Source of the DNA: an uncultured Ignavibacteria bacterium
GTDB taxonomy: Bacteria > Bacteroidota > Ignavibacteria > Tepidaquicellales > Tepidaquicellaceae
Assembly: GCA_937924675.1 (NCBI GenBank)
Contig: CALEVL010000183.1
Location: forward strand, 1 to 5,228
Direction of reading: 5' to 3'
Length of the DNA: 5,228 nt
Below the pieces are notes generated by a model. The model was not told where the DNA came from and did not search any database. It worked only from the letters and a program-made list of their open reading frames with translations. A program made the position numbers and the translations under genes. Within the stretch, counting starts at the first letter, position 1. The number at the start of each line of letters is the position of its first letter. Of this stretch, positions 1 to 5,228 are shown piece after piece.

Positions 1-42
1 CACGCGGAAACTGAAATTAGAATATTCTGTGCAACGACACTC

Positions 43-90
43 GAATCACAAACCCCTTTTGTCATTCCGAGCTCCGCGAGGAATCCACAT
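43..90 (+). repeat. Dispersed direct repeat, copy A (hairpin element)
   Basis: This 48-base unit recurs at 133-180, exactly 90 bases downstream, with 45 of 48 bases identical (differences at 57, 80 and 88). Its core (64-84) folds as ATTCC / GGAAT arms around an inner GC/GC pair and a TCC loop, with two G/A juxtapositions between the arms on this strand. The 'GTCATTCCGAG' type of element is familiar as an intergenic repeat in many bacterial genomes. That is recollection of a family, not a database match. No reading frame or protein is supported here. Confidence 0.8.
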
Positions 91-132
91 GTAGGCTAAG
101 AATCATTTAGATTGATTAACACAGTGACATTA

Positions 133-180
133 GAATCACAAACCCCATTTGTCATTCCGAGCTCCGCGAAGAATCCATAT
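133..180 (+). repeat. Dispersed direct repeat, copy B
   Basis: Second copy of the 48-base unit at 43-90. The G-to-A change at 170 turns the outermost C-G pair next to the internal mismatches into C/A on this strand. On the opposite strand the same change leaves a G-U wobble, so the fold is better kept in minus-strand RNA. Only partial similarity extends upstream of the unit (121-130 against 31-40). Confidence 0.8.
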
Positions 181-241
181 TAAGAAAATAGAATTAAGAG
201 AGTTGTATTTAGTGTCTCCGGAACTACTGATTGCTCTATTA

Positions 242-276
242 CACCCCCCTTTGAAGGGGGGCAGGGGGGGTGTGAA
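242..276 (+). repeat. C6-TTTGAA-G6 palindromic repeat, copy 1
   Basis: A C6 tract (244-249) and a G6 tract (256-261) flank TTTGAA and can form a very stable GC hairpin. A further G7 tract follows at 264-270, offering an alternative partner for the C tract. The 35-base unit matches 405-439 at 34 of 35 positions (difference at 270/433). Such C/G-tract elements are known intergenic repeats in Bacteroidota and Ignavibacteria genomes (recalled, not searched). Translating through them gives artefactual Pro/Gly-rich peptides. Confidence 0.8.
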
Positions 277-355
277 GAAGCGATCAAGGAACTTGAAACC
301 GAGCAAACTCTCCGACGAAAATAATTTCAACCAACTACTGAACAGTAATCAAGAT

Positions 356-387
356 AACCCCCCCAACCCCCCTTTCCAAGGGGGGCG
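356..387 (-). repeat. C/G-tract palindromic repeat, copy 2 (inverted)
   Basis: The tracts run C7 (358-364), C6 (367-372), TTTCCAA, G6 (380-385). The C-C-G order is the reverse complement arrangement of the C-G-G order in copies 1 and 3, so this copy is inverted relative to its neighbours. The loop (TTTCCAA) differs from that of the other two copies. Directly after it, 383-390 reads GGGCGCCC, a perfect 8-base palindrome. Confidence 0.75.
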
Positions 388-404
388 CCCAGTGGTATGC
401 TCTT

Positions 405-439
405 CACCCCCCTTTGAAGGGGGGCAGGGGGGTTGTGAA
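405..439 (+). repeat. C6-TTTGAA-G6 palindromic repeat, copy 3
   Basis: The tracts are C6 (407-412), TTTGAA, G6 (419-424), CA, G6 (427-432), followed by TTGTGAA. It is the near-identical partner of copy 1 (one mismatch in 35) and has the same orientation. Together the three copies could serve as a bidirectional transcription barrier upstream of the ATPase operon, but no T-tract follows any of them, so a classic intrinsic terminator is not shown. Confidence 0.8.
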
Positions 440-495
440 TACACTTTGCGAATTTTGAAAGCAAACACCTCTGCGTTACCGCAACGTTACCGAAA

Positions 496-525
496 TTTTA
501 CTAATCAAATTCTTTTCTATATTTG
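496..525 (+). promoter_or_regulatory. Candidate Bacteroidota-type promoter for the ATPase operon
   Basis: TATATTTG at 518-525 matches the Bacteroidota -7 consensus TAnnTTTG exactly. A TTTT at 496-499, 18 bases upstream, is a poor match to the -33 TTTG element. Transcription would begin about 140 bases before the ATPase ATG and would include the small ORF at 562-669. It is the only exact TAnnTTTG I saw between the repeats and the gene. In AT-rich DNA such a match can occur by chance. Confidence 0.35.
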
Positions 526-561
526 CATACTGACAACAATCTCACGATTCTCCGCACCTTA

Positions 562-669
562 ATGATACAAGAATCAATAAGTGAAGAGCGCAGTCAACTG
601 ACACCCAAAGTGAATACAAAATTAATTGAATCTTTGAACGATTACACAGAACTTCACACCAATAAATAA
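562..669 (+). CDS. Possible 35-residue leader or remnant ORF
   Basis: An ATG-to-TAA frame of 35 codons, beginning MIQESISEER and ending ELHTNK. It is hydrophilic and has no signal peptide, membrane segment or recognisable motif. Its TAA (667-669) is followed by TCT and then the ATPase ATG at 673, in the same frame, so only TAA-TCT separates the two. It lies downstream of the candidate promoter and has no Shine-Dalgarno site. It could be a small upstream ORF coupled to ATPase translation, the end of a decayed gene, or chance. The frame upstream is open only back to a TAA at 502-504. No function is recognised and chance is quite possible. Confidence 0.2.
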   Translation: MIQESISEERSQLTPKVNTKLIESLNDYTELHTNK

Positions 670-672
670 TCT

Positions 673-2418
673 ATGAGCATAGTCAAAAGCATTAGAATAC
701 AAAACTTCAAGAGTCTCGAAGATGTAACGATTGATCTAAGCCAGCTGACGCTGTTGTTTGGAGCAAACTCTTCGGGGAAGAGTTCCTTCCTGAAGGCGTT
801 GATGTTTTTAGAAAGAAACCTGTATCCAATTAATTTCGGTAAGACACACTATAGGATCAATAGTGATATTAACTTAGGGAACTTTCAGAATATTGTTACC
901 AATAATGATCATTCTCGAACTATTGAATTTACAATTGACTTTGTGGGTGAATATGAATTTCCTAAGATAGATGTTTTCAAACCAGTAGACTACGAGCAAA
1001 ATCATTATCTAAAATGGATATTGGATAATGATTTGAGGGTAGAACCATTCTTTGCTGTATTTAAGAGAATAATGGAAGACAATTGGGATGTCATGGGCAG
1101 CTTAATTCAAGACACTAGTTTCTTGGGCAAGGGAATACTAGATGCTAGAATGCATTTTGAGTTCCGCCAGGATGACAATGATTTGAACTTCAAAAGCATT
1201 AAGGTAACAGATAACATTAATGCATCTGAGTTACAAATAGATGCAGGAATAGATGACATTAATAAGTACTTCTTTTTTAGAAACGATGGACTAACAAAGC
1301 TATTTGGGAATAAATTTAACTTTGACTCAAAGCCATTTAAGAGAAGATCCATTAATCTTTATTACGGCAAGGAAACTGAAAAACTAACTTCTTTACTTGA
1401 CGAAAACTTCTTTTGGAATCTTCCGTCCATTTCTGAAATTCTTTCTATTAATTTTAATAAGATAGAATTTCCTTTTGAGAGCCATCCTACATGTTACGAA
1501 TGGGAACAATTTTCTGATGATCAAAAACTTGAGGCAGCATATGATGTTTTCAAGTTCATTTACATTTCGCAAGCTCTCATCCCCAGAGCTTTGAAGAATT
1601 TTTTTGCATACAAACATATACCGACAACAAGAGAGTTGCCAAAAGAGAGGTATTTGTTGACGAACGGCGAATTTAATTTGGAAGATTATTATGGATTCAT
1701 TCCTGTTATACACTTTGCTCAAAAAAGTAAGGAGCACCGTATAAGTTCTGAGCAATGGAGTTCGGAACAAAGAGCTATTCAAGTATATGATAACTTATCA
1801 AGTTATTTGGAAAAATTAGGATTTGAATTCAAACTCAATGTCTGGACTGACGAGAATATTGGTGAACTCTTGATTAGCAATAAGGAGCTATCTTTCAATT
1901 TGCGAGAGGCAAGCAGTGGAGTCATTCAGCTGATGCCCATTTTAATAGGAATCTCTGTGCTAAATTATTCAGGTTTCAATACAACAAGTTACTTGTTAGC
2001 ATTTGATCCCACATGGATTAAATGGTACTCGCAATGGAATGATAAAATGTTCACAACAAATTTTAACACCCTCTTAATTGAGCAACCAGAACTACATTTA
2101 CATCCAAAACTGCAATCTAAATTCTCAAATGTTTTGACTACTAAGATGGCTGACCTTTCAAATGACGATCATATCTTCATTGAGACTCATAGTGAACATC
2201 TGATCAGAAAGATACAAGTTCAAATTGCAAAAGGAGAAGTTGTCAAGGATAATATTGGAGTTTATTATTTTGAAAACAAGGACGGTATCACAAAGGTAAT
2301 TAAGCATGAATTAGACGAAAACGGCCTATTCAAGAAAGACTGGCCCGATGGGTTCTTTGATGATTCGGTTGAACTCACGATGGAGTTGTTTGAAGCTTTG
2401 AGGAAAAGGAAGAACTGA
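673..2418 (+). CDS. AAA/ABC-type ATPase, OLD-like, DUF3696-type C-terminus
   Basis: Complete 581-residue cytosolic ATPase of the OLD/RecF-like ABC superfamily. Motifs in order: an N-terminal strand typical of the family (IRIQNFKSLEDV, residues 7-18); Walker A GANSSGKS (30-37, Lys36); a Q-loop-like segment NLGNFQNIV (67-75); a long variable insert with PTTRELPKERY (317-327); an ABC-signature-like segment EASSGVIQL (412-420); Walker B LLIEQPELHLHP (467-478, Glu470 and Glu473); an H-loop IETHSEHLI (503-511, His506); and a C-terminal WPDGFFD (557-563) characteristic of DUF3696 proteins. No TOPRIM nuclease domain is evident, so it differs from full OLD or GajA proteins. The start at 673 places the family's first strand right at the N-terminus; no Shine-Dalgarno site is present. 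Relatives with this core act as sensors or motors in anti-phage systems. It probably pairs with the abutting downstream gene. Its substrate is unknown. Sampled codons are AT-rich. Confidence 0.9.
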   Translation: MSIVKSIRIQNFKSLEDVTIDLSQLTLLFGANSSGKSSFLKALMFLERNLYPINFGKTHYRINSDINLGNFQNIVTNNDHSRTIEFTIDFVGEYEFPKIDVFKPVDYEQNHYLKWILDNDLRVEPFFAVFKRIMEDNWDVMGSLIQDTSFLGKGILDARMHFEFRQDDNDLNFKSIKVTDNINASELQIDAGIDDINKYFFFRNDGLTKLFGNKFNFDSKPFKRRSINLYYGKETEKLTSLLDENFFWNLPSISEILSINFNKIEFPFESHPTCYEWEQFSDDQKLEAAYDVFKFIYISQALIPRALKNFFAYKHIPTTRELPKERYLLTNGEFNLEDYYGFIPVIHFAQKSKEHRISSEQWSSEQRAIQVYDNLSSYLEKLGFEFKLNVWTDENIGELLISNKELSFNLREASSGVIQLMPILIGISVLNYSGFNTTSYLLAFDPTWIKWYSQWNDKMFTTNFNTLLIEQPELHLHPKLQSKFSNVLTTKMADLSNDDHIFIETHSEHLIRKIQVQIAKGEVVKDNIGVYYFENKDGITKVIKHELDENGLFKKDWPDGFFDDSVELTMELFEALRKRKN

Positions 2419-3354
2419 ATGTATCTTCAAGAGATTGTAATTAGTCCAGATGTTTTTGAATGTATAGTTGAAAGCAGTAGAAATCCTGAAATTGATTTCA
2501 ATCTAACAAACTATAGATTAAATCTGAAAAACAAGAAGTTAATTTTGGATGGCAGCCCCTCTTCAAAGTCAATAATAATTGAAGCTATTGAGAACTTGAA
2601 GTCCACTGCCAGCAAATTTGAAAAAGACAAGATTAATGTCATCTTAAGAGAGTTTGAAAATTCAGGTCGCCAAGACTTCAGGGAACTCACGACTGTAAAG
2701 GAATATACTAGCTCAAAGAATGTCAATGTTGCGCTTGCTTTAGGATTTATCTGCAAAAGCAAAATTGTAAATAGTGAGAACAGAACTGCGCGAGAACTGA
2801 AAACGCAGTTTGAGGAACTAGCCAGCTTAGAAATTCTGACGATTAATGAAATGTCAGAGCCTCCACATTTCAAGTGTAAAGTCCATTGTCTTCAGACGAA
2901 AACTATTAGGTTTCTCAAATCGGAAATGTTTTTCTTCGAGGAGTATTTGGAACCTTATTTATCGGATGCCAAGCATGTTACCTTTACAGACATATATCTG
3001 AGAAGGCGAAGAGCCTTTGAGAATCTGCTAAGAATGCTGACTGTTTGTCACAGCATTGAAAAAGTGAGAATAGTAACCGCGACTGATGAATATATAAGTA
3101 AGAATCCGACATACAAGAGATTTGACAATGATCTGACAGAATCTGACATCCTGAAGGACATTGTTAGGGCAAGGCCGCAATTATCAATTGAAAATATTGA
3201 GTTGATTTCAAGTGCATCTGACGATCATCCGAGAATAATTGAAACGGATACATATGAGATCACAATAGATCCGGGTTTCGATTTTGTTTTAAGAGATTAC
3301 AGGGTTAGAAAGAAATTGGCAGAATTTGTTATAAGAAAGAATATAACTGAATGA
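2419..3354 (+). CDS. Putative effector/adaptor with C-terminal MIT_C/PLD-like domain
   Basis: A 311-residue soluble protein with no signal peptide or membrane helix. Its ATG directly follows the ATPase TGA (TGAATG), with AAGGA at 2406-2410 eight bases upstream, so translational coupling is likely. The C-terminal part (about 175-305) resembles the phospholipase-D-like MIT_C domain of eukaryotic MITD1. It has VTFTDIYLRRRRAFENLL (187-204), like the family's 'I.DPYI...Q..NF' start; a strand KVRIVTATDE (215-224); and HPRIIETD (270-277) followed by a GFDF segment (286-289), like 'HDR.I...W.I..GRGLDYF'. It then has LRDYRVRKKLAEFVI (291-305). A canonical HxK(x)4D catalytic motif is absent, so lipase or nuclease activity is not supported. 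The N-terminal part (1-150) is unrecognised; a degraded PIN-like fold is possible but weakly supported. The MIT_C assignment is pattern recognition by eye. The likely role is partner or effector of the ATPase. Confidence 0.85.
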   Translation: MYLQEIVISPDVFECIVESSRNPEIDFNLTNYRLNLKNKKLILDGSPSSKSIIIEAIENLKSTASKFEKDKINVILREFENSGRQDFRELTTVKEYTSSKNVNVALALGFICKSKIVNSENRTARELKTQFEELASLEILTINEMSEPPHFKCKVHCLQTKTIRFLKSEMFFFEEYLEPYLSDAKHVTFTDIYLRRRRAFENLLRMLTVCHSIEKVRIVTATDEYISKNPTYKRFDNDLTESDILKDIVRARPQLSIENIELISSASDDHPRIIETDTYEITIDPGFDFVLRDYRVRKKLAEFVIRKNITE

Positions 3355-3374
3355 ATAAGTTGACTTATCAACTT
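3355..3374 (+). other. Hairpin just after the stop codon of the ATPase partner
   Basis: Two mutually exclusive inverted repeats overlap here: ATAAGT-tg-ACTTAT (3355-3368) and AAGTTG-acttat-CAACTT (3357-3374), each a perfect 6-bp stem. The sequence after it is CCCCACGC rather than a T-tract, so it is not a convincing intrinsic terminator. It could still protect the 3' end or attenuate read-through between the ATPase pair and hsdR. Confidence 0.4.
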
Positions 3375-3395
3375 CCCCACGCAAATAATCCTCTC

Positions 3396-3426
3396 TTGAA
3401 AATCCAATCTCATTAGTTTAGCTTTG
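3396..3426 (+). promoter_or_regulatory. Candidate Bacteroidota-type promoter for hsdR
   Basis: TAGCTTTG at 3419-3426 matches the -7 consensus TAnnTTTG exactly. A TTG at 3396-3398 lies 20 bases upstream, agreeing with the core of the -33 TTTG element and with its usual spacing. Initiation a few bases downstream would leave a leader of about 80 bases before the hsdR ATG, containing the hairpin and heptamer repeats listed next. This supports hsdR being transcribed separately from the upstream ATPase pair. Confidence 0.45.
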
Positions 3427-3459
3427 GCAATTGTATTATATCCCTTAGCATGATATATA

Positions 3460-3480
3460 AAGACACAGTTTATGTGTCTT
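3460..3480 (+). promoter_or_regulatory. Perfect 8-bp hairpin in the hsdR leader
   Basis: AAGACACA (3460-3467) and TGTGTCTT (3473-3480) are perfect complements around a GTTTA loop. No T-tract follows, so a terminator is not shown. Its place between the candidate promoter and the hsdR start suggests an operator for a dimeric regulator or an RNA leader structure. Which of these applies cannot be told from sequence alone. Confidence 0.45.
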
Positions 3481-3497
3481 AGGTCTTAAATCTTAAC
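3477..3497 (+). repeat. Three tandem TCTTA heptamers
   Basis: Three direct repeats with a strict 7-base period (TCTTAGG, TCTTAAA, TCTTAAC). They overlap the right arm of the hairpin and end 19 bases before the hsdR ATG. The short, regular, iteron-like pattern could be a binding site controlling hsdR, or chance in AT-rich DNA. Confidence 0.5.
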
Positions 3498-3516
3498 TCA
3501 TTGGAATTATCCGATA

Positions 3517-5228
3517 ATGTCATTTAACGAAAACACAAGGGTCAAAATACCGGCTATACTTCATCTGTGCAGGCTCGGGTATGACTACTTGCCGCTTTCA
3601 GCCGCTTTACGTGACGAAAGCACTAACATCTTTACTGACATATTCGAAGAAAGCATTCTGCGGATAAATCCGGAAATGGATTCCTCTGATGTTAAGAAGA
3701 CCTTCGAAAACATTTCACTTGTGCTTGATAATGAAGACCTGGGCAAATCATTTTCTGACATGCTGAATGCAACTTCCGGAATCAGACTTATTGATTATGA
3801 AAACTTCAGGAACAATTCTTTCCATGTTGTAACTGAACTGACCTGCAAGAACGGTGATGATGAGTTCCGTCCGGATATTACTCTGCTTATAAACGGCATG
3901 CCGCTGGCATTCATCGAAGTCAAGAAACCCAATAATCAGGAAGGTATTCTTGCAGAAAGAGACCGCATAAATTCACGGTTCAGGAATCCGAAGTTCAGAA
4001 AGTTTATCAACATCTCGCAACTGCTTGTCTTCTCCAATAATATGGAGTATGATCACGAATCTATTGAACCCATTCAGGGCGCATTCTATTCTTCCTGCTC
4101 ACATTCAAACGCAACGTTCAGTTGCTTCAGAGAAGAGGAAACATTTGATCTTGATACTCTGCTTAAGCCGGAAGTCGATGAAACCGAGAATCTTGTTCTA
4201 AAAGACAACAATCTCTTATCCATCAAGCATTCTCCGGAGTTCATTACAAACAAGAATCCTGATTCTCCAACTAACAGGATTCTTACATCCTTGTTCAGCA
4301 AGGAGAGATTTGCAATGATCCTCAAATACTGCTTCGCTTATGTGAACAGCGAATCGGGTATTGAGAAACACATCATGCGCTATCCGCAATTCTTTGCCAC
4401 TAAGGAAATCGAAAAGACAATTGACAAAGGCATTAAGAAAGGAATCATCTGGCATACGCAGGGAAGCGGGAAGACTGCACTCGCATTCTATAATGTGAAG
4501 TATCTCACTGACTATTTTCATAAGAAAGGCATTGTTCCGAAATTCTATTTTATTGTTGACCGAATTGACCTGCTGAAGCAGGCGCACCGCGAGTTCACTG
4601 CCCGCGGACTGAATGTCCATACTGTCAACTCTAAAGAAGAACTGCAAAAAGACTTCAGACTGAATCAGGCAATTCATAATCAGTCGGGCAATCGTGAAAT
4701 GACTGTTGTGAACATACAGAAGTTTAAGGATGATACAGATGTGCTTAAGGCAAATGATTACGACATCAATTCACAGCGCGTTTATTTTCTCGACGAGGTT
4801 CACCGCAGCTATGATCCGAAAGGCAGTTTTCTGGCAAACCTTATCAGCTCAGACCGCAAGGCAATTGTTATCGGTCTGACGGGAACGCCTCTCATAGGCA
4901 ACGACAGAAATTCTCGCGAAACATTCGGTAATTACATTCATAAATATTATTACAATTCCTCAATTGCCGACGGCTACACTCTGAAACTCATCCGCGAAGA
5001 TATTGAGACAACATATAAGATGCAGTTGAAGAATGCTCTCAAAGATATTGAGATCATTAAGGGCGATGCCGACAGAAGATATATATATTCTCACGAGAAG
5101 TTTGCCGCGCCGATGCTTGAATACATTGTAAATGATTTTCAGAAAAGCCGGATACGTTTCGGCGATCACAGCATTGGTGCAATGGTAGTGTGCGACAGTT
5201 CCGATCAGGCAAAGAAACTCTTTGAACT
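3517..5228 (+). CDS. hsdR: Type I restriction enzyme R subunit (HsdR), 3' truncated by window
   Basis: N-terminal 570 codons of the ATP-dependent DNA translocase/endonuclease subunit of a type I restriction-modification system; the family is usually about 1,000 residues and the frame is still open at the edge. The PD-(D/E)xK nuclease is visible as RPDITLLI with Asp120 and EVK at Glu134 and Lys136, the same spacing as D151/E165/K167 of EcoR124I. The first RecA-like helicase domain follows: WHTQGSGKT (312-320, Lys319), IVDRIDLL (346-353), motif II DEVH (426-429, in place of the commoner DEAH) followed by RS, and LTGTP (454-458). Near the end, GAMVVCDSSDQAKK marks entry into the second RecA domain. 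ATG 3517 is the only ATG between the in-frame stop at 3487-3489 and the conserved region; GGAA at 3503-3506 is a weak ribosome site. Cytoplasmic, working with HsdM and HsdS, which are not in the window. GC-richer than the upstream pair. Confidence 0.95.
   Translation, partial: MSFNENTRVKIPAILHLCRLGYDYLPLSAALRDESTNIFTDIFEESILRINPEMDSSDVKKTFENISLVLDNEDLGKSFSDMLNATSGIRLIDYENFRNNSFHVVTELTCKNGDDEFRPDITLLINGMPLAFIEVKKPNNQEGILAERDRINSRFRNPKFRKFINISQLLVFSNNMEYDHESIEPIQGAFYSSCSHSNATFSCFREEETFDLDTLLKPEVDETENLVLKDNNLLSIKHSPEFITNKNPDSPTNRILTSLFSKERFAMILKYCFAYVNSESGIEKHIMRYPQFFATKEIEKTIDKGIKKGIIWHTQGSGKTALAFYNVKYLTDYFHKKGIVPKFYFIVDRIDLLKQAHREFTARGLNVHTVNSKEELQKDFRLNQAIHNQSGNREMTVVNIQKFKDDTDVLKANDYDINSQRVYFLDEVHRSYDPKGSFLANLISSDRKAIVIGLTGTPLIGNDRNSRETFGNYIHKYYYNSSIADGYTLKLIREDIETTYKMQLKNALKDIEIIKGDADRRYIYSHEKFAAPMLEYIVNDFQKSRIRFGDHSIGAMVVCDSSDQAKKLFE

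Noticed and set aside
43..180. Possible two-unit CRISPR array
   Set aside because: Only two copies, with three mismatches and a 42-base gap. The unit is a dispersed intergenic element, and no cas genes are seen.
136..330. 64-codon minus-strand frame
   Set aside because: Same repeat artefact on the other strand, with no recognisable protein feature.
149..562. 137-codon plus-strand frame across the repeat region
   Set aside because: Much of its peptide (PPLKGGRGG, NPPNPPFQGG, PPFEGGQGG) is translation of the C/G-tract palindromes. There is no domain, and it overlaps clear non-coding repeats.
1107..1782. Minus-strand frames inside the ATPase gene (1107-1352, 1393-1782)
   Set aside because: Antisense shadows of a well-supported coding frame, with low-complexity or Cys/Phe-rich peptides and no motif.
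673..2418. Full OLD or Gabija GajA nuclease
   Set aside because: No C-terminal TOPRIM domain is visible. The C-terminus instead carries the DUF3696-like WPDGFFD, and the partner gene has no UvrD-type helicase motifs.
2511..2873. 120-codon minus-strand frame inside the partner gene
   Set aside because: Antisense shadow of the plus-strand gene, which has tight coupling to the ATPase and plausible domain content.
2419..3354. Septu PtuB-like HNH partner or PARIS AriB-like effector
   Set aside because: No HNH cysteine/histidine pattern and no recognisable TOPRIM/DUF4435 motif were seen in the 311 residues.
4086..5169. Minus-strand frames inside hsdR (4086-4325, 4216-4677, 4960-5169)
   Set aside because: They lie opposite the conserved HsdR coding frame, including its Walker A region, so they are shadows.

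Overview
The window looks like a chromosomal accessory (defence-island) segment from a Bacteroidota/Ignavibacteriota-type bacterium. That assignment is inferred from three things in the sequence. Two of the three main genes lack a good Shine-Dalgarno site. Two intergenic sites match the Bacteroidota promoter element TAnnTTTG. The left flank carries dispersed repeats of a kind common in such genomes: a 'GTCATTCCGAG...GAATCC' element and C6-TTTGAA-G6 palindromes. No species can be named from this.

Layout. Bases 1-561 are non-coding and repeat-rich: a 48-base direct repeat with copies 90 bases apart, then three C/G-tract palindromes, the middle one inverted. A candidate promoter lies near 496-525. 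A doubtful 35-codon ORF (562-669) ends three bases before, and in frame with, the first real gene. Bases 673-2418 encode a complete 581-residue OLD-like/ABC-type AAA ATPase with a DUF3696-like C-terminus. Bases 2419-3354 encode a 311-residue partner whose ATG directly abuts the ATPase stop codon. Its C-terminal half resembles the phospholipase-D-like MIT_C domain. A 162-base intergenic region (3355-3516) holds two hairpins, a good TAnnTTTG promoter candidate and three heptamer direct repeats. From 3517 to the right edge runs the N-terminal 570 codons of a type I restriction enzyme R subunit (HsdR), with the nuclease and the first helicase domain visible.

How they may work together. The ATPase and its partner are almost certainly co-transcribed and translationally coupled, and form a candidate two-gene anti-phage module: a DNA- or stress-sensing ATPase plus a PLD/MIT_C-like effector or adaptor. 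I cannot match this pair to a named defence system from memory. It sits directly upstream of a type I restriction-modification locus that seems to have its own promoter and a higher GC content, so the two are probably neighbouring but separate defence units. hsdM and hsdS are not in the window and would be expected further right.
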